Assembly: GCA_002869615.1 (NCBI GenBank)
Contig: PKUH01000091.1
Location: 1-64,000 of the forward strand
Length of the DNA stretch: 64,000 nt
Source: Desulfuromonas sp.
GTDB lineage: Bacteria; Desulfobacterota; Desulfuromonadia; Desulfuromonadales; UBA2294
Direction of reading: 5' to 3'
The stretch's first letter is position 1. Each line of letters opens with the position of its first letter. The position numbers and the translations under genes are program-made. The notes beneath the pieces were generated by a model. It saw only the letters and a list, made by a program, of their open reading frames with translations. It was not told the DNA's origin and ran no database searches. This document shows, one piece after another, positions 53,419 to 62,807 of this stretch.

Positions 53419-54375
53419 TTGAAAATACGACGATTTTATCATAAGCGGCGGCTTCTGTTGCTGATTCTTTTCAGCAGCACTCTTCTGTTGCCGCGTCTCA
53501 CCCAAGCCGAGGCCCTGGTCGCCGTAAGCATCAAACCGGTACATTCTCTGGTCAGTAGCCTCATGAGAGGGGTCGGACAGCCGGAATTGATTGTTTCGGC
53601 CAGCGGGTCGCCGCATGGCTACAACATGCGTCCCTCCGAAATGCGAACGCTGCAAAACGCCGCATTGATTGTCTGGATCGGACCTGAACTCGAAACGTTT
53701 CTCGACAGGCCACTCAAAAGTCGCGCCCGCAGAGACTCGGTTCTGACTCTGCTCACCGATGTCGACCGTCTAAAAATCTTGCCGGCCCGAGAGGGTGGTG
53801 CCTGGGAAGAGCCGGAGAAAAACGAACATTCACACGCCCACGCCCAGAAGGATCCACACATCTGGCTGAGCCCCGATAATGCCAGAACAATTGCTGATGC
53901 GGTGCTTGCCCGGTTACTCAATCTTGACCCGAAAAACAGTCGCATCTATCGCGCTAACCATGCAGCCCTGATTGCCCGAATTGACGCACTTGCCAAAAGA
54001 TTGACAACCCTGCTCGAATCTTTATCAAATAGAAATTATATTGTGTTCCACGATGCCTACCAGTACTTTGAAGAGTCGTTCCGGCTCACGCCAATCGGTG
54101 CATTGGCTGTCGATCCTGATCGCCGCCCCGGAGCCCGGCGGCTGGCACAATTAAGGAACAGAATTATCAATTCATCGGTCAGCTGCATTTTCACCGAACC
54201 ACAATTCGAACCCCGACTGGTCGAGACCCTGACTGAGGGGACCCCGGTCAGGGTTGGTGTTCTTGATCCACTCGGCGCCGACCTTGAACCCGGCCCGGAA
54301 CTCTATTTTCAATTAATGGTCAGAATGGCTGACAGTCTTGTTAATTGTCTCTCTCCGGCAAAGGACAACAAGTGA
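53419..54375 (+). CDS. znuA: Zinc ABC transporter substrate-binding protein ZnuA
   Basis: A 318-residue periplasmic protein with an N-terminal signal peptide. Metal-ligand histidines are in KPVHSLVS and GSPHGYNMRPSEM, the His-rich loop HSHAHAQKDPHIWLSPDNAR and FHDAYQYF. This is the usual ZnuA/AdcA pattern. The start is assigned to TTG 53419 (KIRRFYHKRRLLLLILF follows) because no ATG lies nearby and GGGG precedes it. Its stop overlaps the GTG start of the MFS gene as GTGA. Confidence 0.9.
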   Translation: MKIRRFYHKRRLLLLILFSSTLLLPRLTQAEALVAVSIKPVHSLVSSLMRGVGQPELIVSASGSPHGYNMRPSEMRTLQNAALIVWIGPELETFLDRPLKSRARRDSVLTLLTDVDRLKILPAREGGAWEEPEKNEHSHAHAQKDPHIWLSPDNARTIADAVLARLLNLDPKNSRIYRANHAALIARIDALAKRLTTLLESLSNRNYIVFHDAYQYFEESFRLTPIGALAVDPDRRPGARRLAQLRNRIINSSVSCIFTEPQFEPRLVETLTEGTPVRVGVLDPLGADLEPGPELYFQLMVRMADSLVNCLSPAKDNK

Positions 54376-55604
54376 AGCCCGGCAACCTGAGCCATCTTCT
54401 ACGGGTGTTCCTCCCTTTCGCCCTCGGCTACTTCCTCTCTTACCTCTACCGGACCGTCAACGCTATTATTGCTCCGAACCTGGCAAGCGACATCGGCCTC
54501 GACCCGGCCAGTCTCGGCCTGCTGACCTCGGTCTACCTGCTCTCCTTTGGCCTATTTCAACTGCCCCTCGGCATGCTGCTCGATCGGTTCGGTCCACGAC
54601 GGGTCGAAGCCGCCCTGTTGCTGGTTGCGGCGGCCGGTGCTTTTATTTTCAGTCAGTCAAACTCACTCTCCGGACTGATGTTCGGTCGGGCCCTGATCGG
54701 CCTCGGTGTTTCGGCCTGCCTGATGGCGGCGTTCAAAGCCTTTGCAATCTGGTTCCCACCGGAACGACTGCCTCTCGCCAACGGCGTCCAGATGATCTCC
54801 GGCGGCCTTGGTGCCCTGGCCGCAACAACCCCGGTCGAAGCGGCCCTGACAATAACCGACTGGCGCGGCGTCTTTACCGTCGTTGCGATCATGACCGTGA
54901 TTGCGGCGGTGATAATTTTCCTGATTGTTCCGGAAAAAGAGGGGTCACAAAGTGGTGAAACACTCTCCGAACAGTTGCACGGAATCAGAAAGGTCCTGTC
55001 CAACCCGACCTTCTGGCGAATCGCACCGTGGGCATTTACTGCGCAGGGTGCCTATCTTTCGATCTACGGGCTCTGGTCCGGTCCCTGGCTGCATGATGTC
55101 GCCGGTTATGATCGTAGTAGCGTTGCCAGTATTCTGTCCACCGTCGCGATCGCGATGATTCTCGGCTACCTGTTGTCGGGAGCAATCGCTGATCGCCTGA
55201 TCAAGCGGGGCGTCAAACCGGAGATCGTCGCCGCAACCGGGATGCTCATCTTCCTCGGGGGACAGATCCTGATGCTTTTTCCACACCCCTCCCTGACGGT
55301 TGTCTACTGGCTCTGGTTCGGCTTTTTCGGGGCGGCCTGCATCCTTCCTTACGCTGTTTTGGCCCAGCATTTTCCAACCCGGCTGATCGGCCGGGTCAAC
55401 ACCACCCTCAACTTGATGGTTTTCATGGCTGCTTTCTCCGCACAGTGGGGCATCGGTGTCATCATTGACTTCTGGCCGGAACAGGCCGGTGGGGGGTATG
55501 CCATTGCCGGATATCAAGCCGGTTTCGGAGTGATGGTCGGCTTGCAGGTTTTGGCGGCAATCTGGTTCCTGGCCGGGAAAATCTTTAACAAGAAAATCTC
55601 ATAA
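54372..55604 (+). CDS. Major facilitator superfamily transporter
   Basis: A 410-residue protein with twelve predicted membrane helices. LGMLLDRFGPRRVEAALLL is the MFS loop 2-3 motif and ADRLIKRGVKPEIVAATGML the loop 8-9 motif. It belongs to the nitrate/nitrite or NarK/oxalate-like families in general shape, but no substrate is assigned. The GTG start overlaps the end of znuA, with AAGGAC upstream, so translation is coupled; this makes co-expression with zinc uptake likely and hints at metal or metallophore traffic. Confidence 0.85.
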   Translation: MKPGNLSHLLRVFLPFALGYFLSYLYRTVNAIIAPNLASDIGLDPASLGLLTSVYLLSFGLFQLPLGMLLDRFGPRRVEAALLLVAAAGAFIFSQSNSLSGLMFGRALIGLGVSACLMAAFKAFAIWFPPERLPLANGVQMISGGLGALAATTPVEAALTITDWRGVFTVVAIMTVIAAVIIFLIVPEKEGSQSGETLSEQLHGIRKVLSNPTFWRIAPWAFTAQGAYLSIYGLWSGPWLHDVAGYDRSSVASILSTVAIAMILGYLLSGAIADRLIKRGVKPEIVAATGMLIFLGGQILMLFPHPSLTVVYWLWFGFFGAACILPYAVLAQHFPTRLIGRVNTTLNLMVFMAAFSAQWGIGVIIDFWPEQAGGGYAIAGYQAGFGVMVGLQVLAAIWFLAGKIFNKKIS

Positions 55605-55697
55605 ATATTACAGATCGGGCCTTGCGCTGTCATTAGACGGTGCTAACATTGAATCAAAGCATCCGATTGCTGGTTTCTTACAACTGTGAGGTTTCAG

Positions 55698-56381
55698 GTG
55701 GAATTGAAGAATACCGGCAAATGTGCCAGTTGCCCCTACCGCGGGCGTCACATCTATGTCGTTGGTTCATTGCGTTTCGAAAGAGAACTCATGGCCCGCT
55801 TCATCGAAGCCAGTACGGCCGCGCAAGGGTTCCAGGCAGAAACCCTTGATGATGTTCCAGTCAGCAACCAGGGCATTCCGCTCGGGCAAAAAATTATCCT
55901 GATCGATACCCAGCACCTTGATCGAACCGATCTGGATTTCGTTTTCAATTCCCGTCCATGGAAAACGCTCGCGCACAACTACTTCGCCCTTTTCAACATG
56001 GTGCACGCGTATGAGCTTGAGAAAGAAGCCCTTCGTCACGGAGTACGCGGACTCCTATACCAGAACGATTCCGTAGAGGACCTGCTGAATGGAATCTGTG
56101 CCATCAACTCAGGCGAGTTATGGATATCACGGCGCATCATGTCTGAGTGCTTGCAGGAGAGTTACATAGGAAGAGATCTGCCGGAACCGGCAGAGAATCC
56201 ACTGTCAGCCCGTGAAATGGAGATTATCCAATTTCTGGCCACCGGGGCATCGAATGAACTTATTGCCGATAAATTATTTATCAGCCCACACACCGTCAAA
56301 ACCCATTTGCACAATATATTCAATAAAATCGATGTTAACAGCCGAGTCCAGGCTGTCCTCTGGGCCAAGAATAATCTCTAG
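55698..56381 (+). CDS. LuxR-type response regulator with non-canonical receiver (CsgD-like)
   Basis: A 227-residue DNA-binding protein. The C-terminus (about 165-225) is a LuxR helix-turn-helix: [39 protein letters not shown]. The N-terminal domain resembles a receiver ([34 protein letters not shown]), but lacks the acidic pair and Lys of a phosphorylatable receiver; two Cys (CASC) sit near the start. Two large lipoprotein genes lie downstream on the same strand, and it is the natural candidate to control them. GTG 55698 with GAGG upstream is preferred to 55686. Confidence 0.85.
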   Translation: MELKNTGKCASCPYRGRHIYVVGSLRFERELMARFIEASTAAQGFQAETLDDVPVSNQGIPLGQKIILIDTQHLDRTDLDFVFNSRPWKTLAHNYFALFNMVHAYELEKEALRHGVRGLLYQNDSVEDLLNGICAINSGELWISRRIMSECLQESYIGRDLPEPAENPLSAREMEIIQFLATGASNELIADKLFISPHTVKTHLHNIFNKIDVNSRVQAVLWAKNNL

Positions 56382-56714
56382 AAAAGCTTCATCTCATACT
56401 TTCTTACGACCCGTAACCGTCCTGATCTAATCATCTCATCCGATCGGGTTATCCCCGACCGCTGACAATTACACCAGAATTTAATCCGAACGACCGATTG
56501 TGGACGACTCCCGTTGGTTAATACTTGCTAATAATAGTTGCATGTTTCCAGATTGGCTGGAGGCAGGCATCAGGGATTTCTTACAGAGCATTGATATGGT
56601 GATTCATTGTTTATTTGAGAATTCGGGTATCTCATCGCACTGCTTGATCCAGCACACAACTTGCCCGTCAATCCAATTTTTCGAAAGATGCCATATCGAA
56701 GAAAGGAGGACAAC
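56382..56714 (+). promoter_or_regulatory. Intergenic region before the lipoprotein genes
   Basis: 333 bases without a gene. A hairpin (CGATCGGGGTT...CCCCGACCG-like, near 56439-56463) follows the LuxR gene and may terminate it. AACGACCGATTGTGGACGACTCC near 56489-56510 contains two related GACGACTCC-type repeats. A -10-like TAATAAT is near 56530. The final 15 bases are an AAGGAGG ribosome-binding site for 56715. The placement suits a LuxR-controlled promoter, but no verified site is known. Confidence 0.45.
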
Positions 56715-59096
56715 ATGTTGTCAAGATCATGGAGACTATTCAGATGGGTTTCGGCCGTACTGGCGCTTGCCTTTATGTCGGGGTGCGGTGGTAGCAGTAG
56801 CAGCGAACCGGAAGCGTCATTAAACCCGGAAACCCTCGACAGCGCAGCCTCGTTTCTCGCGGCCGCAACCGGCAAAGAGAACGAGATCGGCATCGACCAG
56901 GTGGTCTTTGTCAACTCGGTTCTCGGACTCAACCAACCAGAGCAGAATCCGGCCCTGGCGGCATCGACCAGCCACGATTCATCGATGGGCTGTCTGTATG
57001 GCGATCTCTGGGTCATGTTAAGGGATGAAAATGGGGTACCGATATTAGACGAGCAGGGCTGCGAACAGCCGATTGCCTCCCAACCGATCGAATTGCCGCT
57101 CCTCGATGTAAACGGTGAGCAGGTTCTGGATGAAGAAGGTAATGCTGTCACCTGGTTTAGCGATACCGTCCCGATGAGCCTCGAAGAGTACATGGACGGG
57201 GAATTCAAGTGCGAAGTCGTTCCCGACTATATCGACTACACCATCCCGGTTGAACTGGGGCGGCTCAACATGGTGCGCTCTTCGGTCAAGAACCCCGACA
57301 CCATGGCCCGGGCTTTCGAGGAGGCGATCAATAACATCAACGCCTCCGTTGAAATAAAAGCCGACCTCTCCGGACGGCTCATTCTCGTTTCCGAGAAGGA
57401 CGTCCTCGACGAAGCGGGCAACGTCATCGGTAGCGAACTGGTCGAGTCAACCATCGACTCACCGCGCGAGAACCTGGCGCTTTACCGGGCGTTAATGGTG
57501 CATGGCAAGCTGGTTGGCTATGGCGTCGAAAAAATCGGCGACGAAGGCCAGGTTATTCCAGCACCGTGGCTGGAGATCAGACCCGACCTGGAACTTGGTG
57601 AGCTGTCTTACCTGCGGGATGGCACCGAAGGCCGTGATCGCGGCGTTGGCATGGTCGACGGCTACGCCGATCTGTCGGTTGCCTTCCATGCGACCGAGCT
57701 CGATTACGCCGGACGTTTTACCGATTACGTCCAGTTTCACGCGCAAGAGGATCCGCTGCCGGTTGACTACTGCCCCTACACCGACGAGAACGATGAGGTC
57801 TGGTCCCGGGTCTTTGCCAGCGATGGCTACCGCGGCGAGAACATCCGCGGCTTCTCCCGTCACGCCGACGATGCCCGGCGCATGATCGTTTTTATCCACA
57901 ACATCATCCAGGATGTCCCCGATGATGGCAGCATATCCGAGCACGAAGCCTTCATCCAGACCGGCAATGATGGCCACGCCAACATGCCGGAGATCCTTTC
58001 CGGCAACGCCGCCCGGCACCTGATGTTCGAAACGACCGCCTCGGCACTCGGAGCCGCCGCCGGCAAGGAGGACCCTCTTTCGGTCGATGCCGTCGTATTT
58101 ATCAACACGGTTCTCGGCATCAACGAGTTGGGCGACGTTTCCCCCCAGGACCTGTACGGCGATCTCTGGGTCCTGAAACGGGATGAGAATGGTGTACCGC
58201 TCAAGGACGACCTCGGCTGTGTCATGCCGGTTGCCTCCGAACCGATCGTCATTACCGTGATTGATGAAAACGGCGAACCGCAGACGATCGAAATGGACAC
58301 GGTTCCGATGATGCTTGAAGAATACATGGACGGTCTGTTCAAGTGCGCCCCGGTGATCGGTTATGAAGACTATGTCATGGAGGTAGAAATGGGCCGGCTG
58401 AACTGTGTCCGTTCACACCTCAACAACCCCGGGAAGATGGACAAGCATCTCTATGAAGTCGTCAACCGGATCAACGCCGCTGTTGCCATCAAGCGTGACC
58501 TGTCCGGCCGTATCGTCCTGACCAGCGAGGAGAATGTCTATGATGAGTTCGGCACCATCATCGACACCAGGCTGGTCGATGCAGCGATTGATTCACCCAT
58601 GGAAAACATCGCTATCTACCGGGCGTTGATGAAGTCAGGAACGCTGGAGGTGCCGGTGACCGTCAACATCGACGGCGTCAAGCAGAAATTCACCCTGGCC
58701 ATCACCCAGCCCGACGCCGTCCTCGACGCCCACGGCATGGCCTATCTAAAGTACGGAGACGGGTCGATCGGCTCCCCCCGCGGGATCGGTCACCATGCCA
58801 ACGGCTATGCCGACTTCGCGGAAATTTCCCACTGTCCGTGGGCTGACTACGCCGGTTGGGCGGATCCCTTTATGGGTGTGAGCGTTGACTTTGTCGAGCG
58901 TCTCGACGAATTCTGTCCCTACGGTGACCAGAACGACCTGGTTTGGACAAGAGTCCTCGGCAGTGAAGTCGGTGCCGACGGCGATGACGACAATCCGGCC
59001 AGCAACATCGCCGCGTTCGTCCAGCATGCCGACAACTCGAGGCGAGTCATTGTGTTTATACACAATGTCATCCAGGATCCGGTAGCAAGCCTCTGA
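56715..59096 (+). CDS. Large lipoprotein of unknown function with two tandem copies of a ~345-residue module
   Basis: A 793-residue exported lipoprotein. Signal and lipobox LAFMSGC end at Cys24, followed by GGSSSSEPEA. Two modules repeat, about residues 53-402 and 450-793. Each begins GKE(N/D)... with VVF(V/I)N(S/T)VLG(L/I)N, then LYGDLWV, RDENGVP, VP M EEYMDG, VELGRLN or VEMGRLN, INNINA or VNRINA, KRDLSGR, DSP EN, YRALM, and ends IVFIHN(I/V)IQD. They are about 50-60% identical by eye. No known family was recognised. AAGGAGG precedes ATG 56715. Product is acidic and probably surface exposed. It is followed by a second lipoprotein gene. Tandem duplication and strong SD argue for a real, expressed gene. 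Confidence 0.8.
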   Translation: MLSRSWRLFRWVSAVLALAFMSGCGGSSSSEPEASLNPETLDSAASFLAAATGKENEIGIDQVVFVNSVLGLNQPEQNPALAASTSHDSSMGCLYGDLWVMLRDENGVPILDEQGCEQPIASQPIELPLLDVNGEQVLDEEGNAVTWFSDTVPMSLEEYMDGEFKCEVVPDYIDYTIPVELGRLNMVRSSVKNPDTMARAFEEAINNINASVEIKADLSGRLILVSEKDVLDEAGNVIGSELVESTIDSPRENLALYRALMVHGKLVGYGVEKIGDEGQVIPAPWLEIRPDLELGELSYLRDGTEGRDRGVGMVDGYADLSVAFHATELDYAGRFTDYVQFHAQEDPLPVDYCPYTDENDEVWSRVFASDGYRGENIRGFSRHADDARRMIVFIHNIIQDVPDDGSISEHEAFIQTGNDGHANMPEILSGNAARHLMFETTASALGAAAGKEDPLSVDAVVFINTVLGINELGDVSPQDLYGDLWVLKRDENGVPLKDDLGCVMPVASEPIVITVIDENGEPQTIEMDTVPMMLEEYMDGLFKCAPVIGYEDYVMEVEMGRLNCVRSHLNNPGKMDKHLYEVVNRINAAVAIKRDLSGRIVLTSEENVYDEFGTIIDTRLVDAAIDSPMENIAIYRALMKSGTLEVPVTVNIDGVKQKFTLAITQPDAVLDAHGMAYLKYGDGSIGSPRGIGHHANGYADFAEISHCPWADYAGWADPFMGVSVDFVERLDEFCPYGDQNDLVWTRVLGSEVGADGDDDNPASNIAAFVQHADNSRRVIVFIHNVIQDPVASL

Positions 59097-59180
59097 ATTG
59101 GTGTGAGCTGACCTTGAGGCTGCTGCCCGCCCATACTGCCATAACTTTTTTTCGGGCAATAAAGAGAAAGGGAAAAGCCA

Positions 59181-60710
59181 ATGAAAGCAAACAAAAAAAA
59201 GTGGAAATGGCACAAAAAAGTGTTCTTGATCTTGTTCTCTTCGTGTGCAGCTTGCTTGGTTCTGAATAACTGTGGGGGTTCTTCCTCACCCTCGGTAAGC
59301 GCACTACCTTCTCCGGCGATTCAAAGTTATACCGGTGACACCTACAACGTGCTGGACTGGGAAGGCGTCGCCGAGGCGACAGGTTATAATGTCTACGCCA
59401 CAAGCGATGGCAGCACGCCAACACCAGAGGCCGCATACCTGCTGGCAGCGGACGTCCAACCTCCATTCATCCACGGCGATTGGCAAAAAGATGGTCAATG
59501 GGTCACCGGTGATGGTCCCCTTGAGGGCGGTTTTACTTACCGTTATGTTGTCACTGCTCGCTTCGGTGACACGGAAGGCCCCTGTTCGAACTGCGTCACC
59601 TGCGTGCTGGAACTTCCCGGTAGCGGAATCTGGCGGGTCGAGGGCCTGGGCAACAACCTCTCCGTTCCGATATTGTTTTCAGAAGGTCGTGGACTCAGTG
59701 GTCTCGTGGTGACCGAAACCGATACGGAATACCCGATATTTGAAAATACCGGTTTGCGCACGCCAACTGTGGTCAAGATTGACGGAGAGGCGGTCTACAC
59801 CGATCCTGCCATGATTTTCGATGACGCCGTTGCAGGGGAGATCACAACTCAACCCTTGCTGTTTGAGGATGACCTGATCCCGGCCTTCGATATGACGACA
59901 ATGTCTTTTACCGGCGAGGAAGCCTATGCACAGGGGACCGATTCGATCTGGCAGGCTGACTGGCTCGATGGTGTTAATGAAACACAGTATGTCAATGCCA
60001 AGTGGGGTGACAACATCACCGGACACCAATGGACAGTTAACCAGGATGTCCTCCGGGTTGAAGTCAACCTGACCCAGGATATCACCCCGGACACCATGAC
60101 CGGTTTTGACATGATCAGTCTTTTCGGTGGCAAGTATGCCGAGTTCATGGGAGCAACCGGGGCAGCCAGCGAGGCCACAAGCCGGGTTGTCTACTCTCCG
60201 CACGCGCGCCTGCAAATTGAAAAAATGGATCATAACTCTGCCGATCCACCCGCAACATGGGACGGTATCGGGGTCGTCGGTGAGCCGCTGCATGATCATG
60301 CGGTCTGGGAGAATTATTTTACCGCCGACTCAGAGAGTACCTTCCGCTTCGGGGCCGAAATCAACGGAGCCGGCAGTCTGACCTACGGTTACGTCTGGAT
60401 GGTGAAGAACGATCAGGTCCAGCCCGGCTGGTATCGTCTCACCCTTCGTTTCGATCCGGTTGCTGACTGTACAACGAAGATCGCCCCGATTGTTGCAGCA
60501 GCCGTCGAAAGTGAACCGGAAGAAGAGCTTTTCACCGATCCGGACATTCCGGTAAACACCCGTCTCGACACCTCACCCGGACAACTGGCGGCGGAGCCGG
60601 ATGGCGAAGGGCCACTTTTTGAAACCCTGCTGGTACCAGACTCGCACCCTGATGCTCCTGCAGACGCCTACATGAGCGTCCTGCATATTTATCTGGCTCC
60701 CGGCAATTGA
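59181..60710 (+). CDS. Exported protein with fibronectin-like N-terminal domain, unknown function
   Basis: A 509-residue exported protein, with a basic N-terminus (KKKWKWHKKV) and a hydrophobic segment (LILFSSCAACLVLNNC), so a non-classical lipobox (LNNC), then GGSSSPSV. Residues about 40-145 look like a fibronectin type III-type domain (YTGDTYNVLDWEGVAEATGYNVYATS, FTYRYVVTARFGDT). The remainder, acidic and beta-rich, matches nothing recognised. It follows the 793-residue lipoprotein by 84 bases and ends in a terminator, so the two probably form one transcript under the LuxR-type regulator. An adhesive or matrix function is a guess. Confidence 0.75.
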   Translation: MKANKKKWKWHKKVFLILFSSCAACLVLNNCGGSSSPSVSALPSPAIQSYTGDTYNVLDWEGVAEATGYNVYATSDGSTPTPEAAYLLAADVQPPFIHGDWQKDGQWVTGDGPLEGGFTYRYVVTARFGDTEGPCSNCVTCVLELPGSGIWRVEGLGNNLSVPILFSEGRGLSGLVVTETDTEYPIFENTGLRTPTVVKIDGEAVYTDPAMIFDDAVAGEITTQPLLFEDDLIPAFDMTTMSFTGEEAYAQGTDSIWQADWLDGVNETQYVNAKWGDNITGHQWTVNQDVLRVEVNLTQDITPDTMTGFDMISLFGGKYAEFMGATGAASEATSRVVYSPHARLQIEKMDHNSADPPATWDGIGVVGEPLHDHAVWENYFTADSESTFRFGAEINGAGSLTYGYVWMVKNDQVQPGWYRLTLRFDPVADCTTKIAPIVAAAVESEPEEELFTDPDIPVNTRLDTSPGQLAAEPDGEGPLFETLLVPDSHPDAPADAYMSVLHIYLAPGN

Positions 60711-60722
60711 AAGAACGGCCTT

Positions 60723-60753
60723 AAAAAAGCAGGGGCCGAAAGGCCCCTGCTTT
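60723..60753 (+). terminator. Terminator of the lipoprotein operon
   Basis: AAAAAAGCAGGGGCC/GGCCCCTGCTTT hairpin with GAAA tetraloop 13 bases after the stop at 60710. It ends in a short U-run. A second G/C-rich hairpin near 60822-60841 serves the opposite strand. Confidence 0.85.
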
Positions 60754-60847
60754 AAGCTATTCAATAATTTTTCCCCGGTTCCCCTGTTGCCAGATTGACC
60801 CCTTTTTTCGGTGGAACCGTTGAGGGGGCCGTGAGGCCCCCATTCAG

Positions 60848-62143
60848 TTAATTCGGTGGAAACCCGAAAATTTGCGGCCAGACAACCAGTATTCCGAGGA
60901 CTATTACCTGCAGGATGATAAACGGAATAACCCCGTAATAAATGTCGGTCGTCTTGACGCCCTCCGGGGCCACCCCCTTGAGATAGAAGAGCGAAAAACC
61001 GAACGGCGGCGTTAAGAATGAGGTCTGCAGATTCATGGCGACGAGGATCGCATACCAGATCGGATCAATGCCGAGGGTGGCGGCAATCGGCGCCAGGATC
61101 GGTACGATAATGTAGGAGATCTCGACAAAGTCGATGAAGAAACCGAGGACCATGATCGCCACCATCGAGAGGATCAGGAAACCCCACTTCTCGCCCGGCA
61201 GTCCCAACATAAAGTCTTCGACCAGCCAATCACCGCCGGTGTAGGTAAAAACCATCGAGAAGGCGGTGGCGCCGATCAGGATAGCGAAAACCATGGCGGT
61301 TATCTTGACCGTCTCCAGAGAACTGTCCCATAGCATTTTAACATTGAGCTGTTTATACATCGCCGCCAAAACGATGGCACCGACACCACCGACAGCTGAC
61401 GATTCGGTCGGCGTCGCTACACCGGTGAGGATCGATCCGAGAACGAGGATGATCAGGATCAGCGGCGGGATGATTGCCATCAGGGCATGCAGGATCTGCT
61501 GTCTTTTGCTGCCCCGCGCCCCTTCGATCTTGATCGGTGGTGCCAGGTCTTTCTTGAGCCAGGTCAGAATCGTAATGTAAACCACGTAAAAAACAACCAG
61601 GGTCAGGCCGGGCCAGAAGGCGGCCTTGAACAGATCACCGACCGGTTCCTGGAAAACATCGCCGAGGATAATCAGGATAATCGAAGGCGGAATAATCTGT
61701 CCGAGGGTCCCGGCGGCACAGATCGCCCCGGTCGCCAGCTTCTTGTCGTAATTGTATTTGAGCATAACCGGCAGGGAGATGACCCCCATCGCAACGACAC
61801 TGGCGCCAACAACGCCGGTCGAGGCCGCTAAAAGAGCACCGACCAGAACGGTTGAGATCGCAATGCCGCCCCGGATTTCACCGAACAGAAAACCCATCTA
61901 TTCGAGCAGGCGTTCTGCCAGTTTCGACTTCTGCAGAACAATCCCCATGAAGATAAACAGCGGAATCGCCATCAGGATGGTATTGTTCATGATCGCCCAG
62001 ATCCGATGCGGCATCATGGCAAAGATAGAGGTCCCTTCGGCAAACAGCCCGAAGATAACCGCAACACCACCAAAGGTGAAGGCAACGGGGAACCCCAGCA
62101 GCAACAAGGCCAGGGCGGCGGCAAACATAACAAGACCTATCAT
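60848..62143 (-). pseudogene. dctM: TRAP transporter large permease DctM interrupted by an in-frame amber codon
   Basis: The sequence encodes a DctM-type 12-helix permease in one frame, but a TAG (61898-61900) replaces a codon at residue 83. Residues up to ERLLE (61898 onward to 62143) and MGFLFGEIRGGIAISTVLVG (60848-61897) are the normal family sequence on both sides. The next codon is ATG, so re-initiation could make two polypeptides. Nonsense mutation, assembly error or UAG read-through are all possible; no pyrrolysine evidence is present. The downstream part has the usual blocks (GAICAAGTLGQIIPPSIILII, TPPFGFSLFYLKGV). The gene belongs to the dctPQM operon for organic acid uptake. Confidence 0.72.
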
Positions 62144-62198
62144 CGCAATCTACTCTCTATAGGGCAAAGACACAAAGTCTGAATCGGCACAAAACTGA

Positions 62199-62738
62199 CT
62201 AAAGAACTTCATCTTCAAGTTTTCGTTCCTGAAGTGTTTTTTCTCCCCGGAAAACCCTGACGTTGCGGATCACAAATCCGGCCGCCGCGACGATCAGGAA
62301 AACAAACGCTACCGGAATCACCGATTTAATCAGGTAACGATGGGTCAAACCGCCCGGATCGCCGCTGATTTCTCCCTGGGTATAGGCTTCATGCACGAAC
62401 CAGGTCGAACCGTTGGCAATTAAAACTGCCAGAGGAATAAGAAAGATGAAGGTTCCGGCGATATTGACGATCGCCTTCCATTTCGGGCTGAAACGGTCGT
62501 AAAGGATATCGACCCGGACATGGCCATCGTCCTTCAGGGCGTAGGCAATTCCGAGAAGAAAGACCACGGAAAAGATGTGCCATTCCATCTCCTGCATGGC
62601 AATCGAGCCGGTACGAAAGAAATAGCGCATGATGGCATCGTAAAAAACATTGGCCAGCATGACAAACATCAGAAATCCGGCAATCCAGCCGAGAACATCG
62701 GAGAAACGGTCGATTGAGCGTTCAATTCGATCCAGCAT
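62199..62738 (-). CDS. dctQ: TRAP transporter small permease DctQ
   Basis: A 179-residue protein with four membrane helices. SDVLGWIAGFLMFVMLANVFYDAIMRYFF and AMQEMEWHIFSVVFLLGIAYALKDDGHVRVDI are characteristic of DctQ. It supports the large permease and receives substrate from DctP. It lies between dctP (upstream, 69-base gap with a hairpin) and dctM (55 bases downstream). Confidence 0.93.
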   Translation of the reverse strand: MLDRIERSIDRFSDVLGWIAGFLMFVMLANVFYDAIMRYFFRTGSIAMQEMEWHIFSVVFLLGIAYALKDDGHVRVDILYDRFSPKWKAIVNIAGTFIFLIPLAVLIANGSTWFVHEAYTQGEISGDPGGLTHRYLIKSVIPVAFVFLIVAAAGFVIRNVRVFRGEKTLQERKLEDEVL

Positions 62739-62769
62739 ATGGATTATCTCTTAAAGTAAAAATAGAAGA

Positions 62770-62797
62770 GGCTCCCGGCCGTTGACGGCCGGGAGCC
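62770..62797 (-). terminator. GC-rich hairpin between dctP and dctQ
   Basis: GGCTCCCGGCCG and CGGCCGGGAGCC form a 12-base perfect stem with a TTGA loop. It lies 10 bases after the dctP stop. Such hairpins usually stabilise the binding-protein mRNA and reduce read-through to the permease genes; the U-run after it is imperfect (CUAUUUUUAC). Confidence 0.75.
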
Positions 62798-62807
62798 GAT
62801 GAACATC

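Noticed and set aside
61898-61900. UAG as pyrrolysine
   Set aside because: No PYLIS-like structure or Pyl genes in view, and the residue is not at a known Pyl site in DctM.
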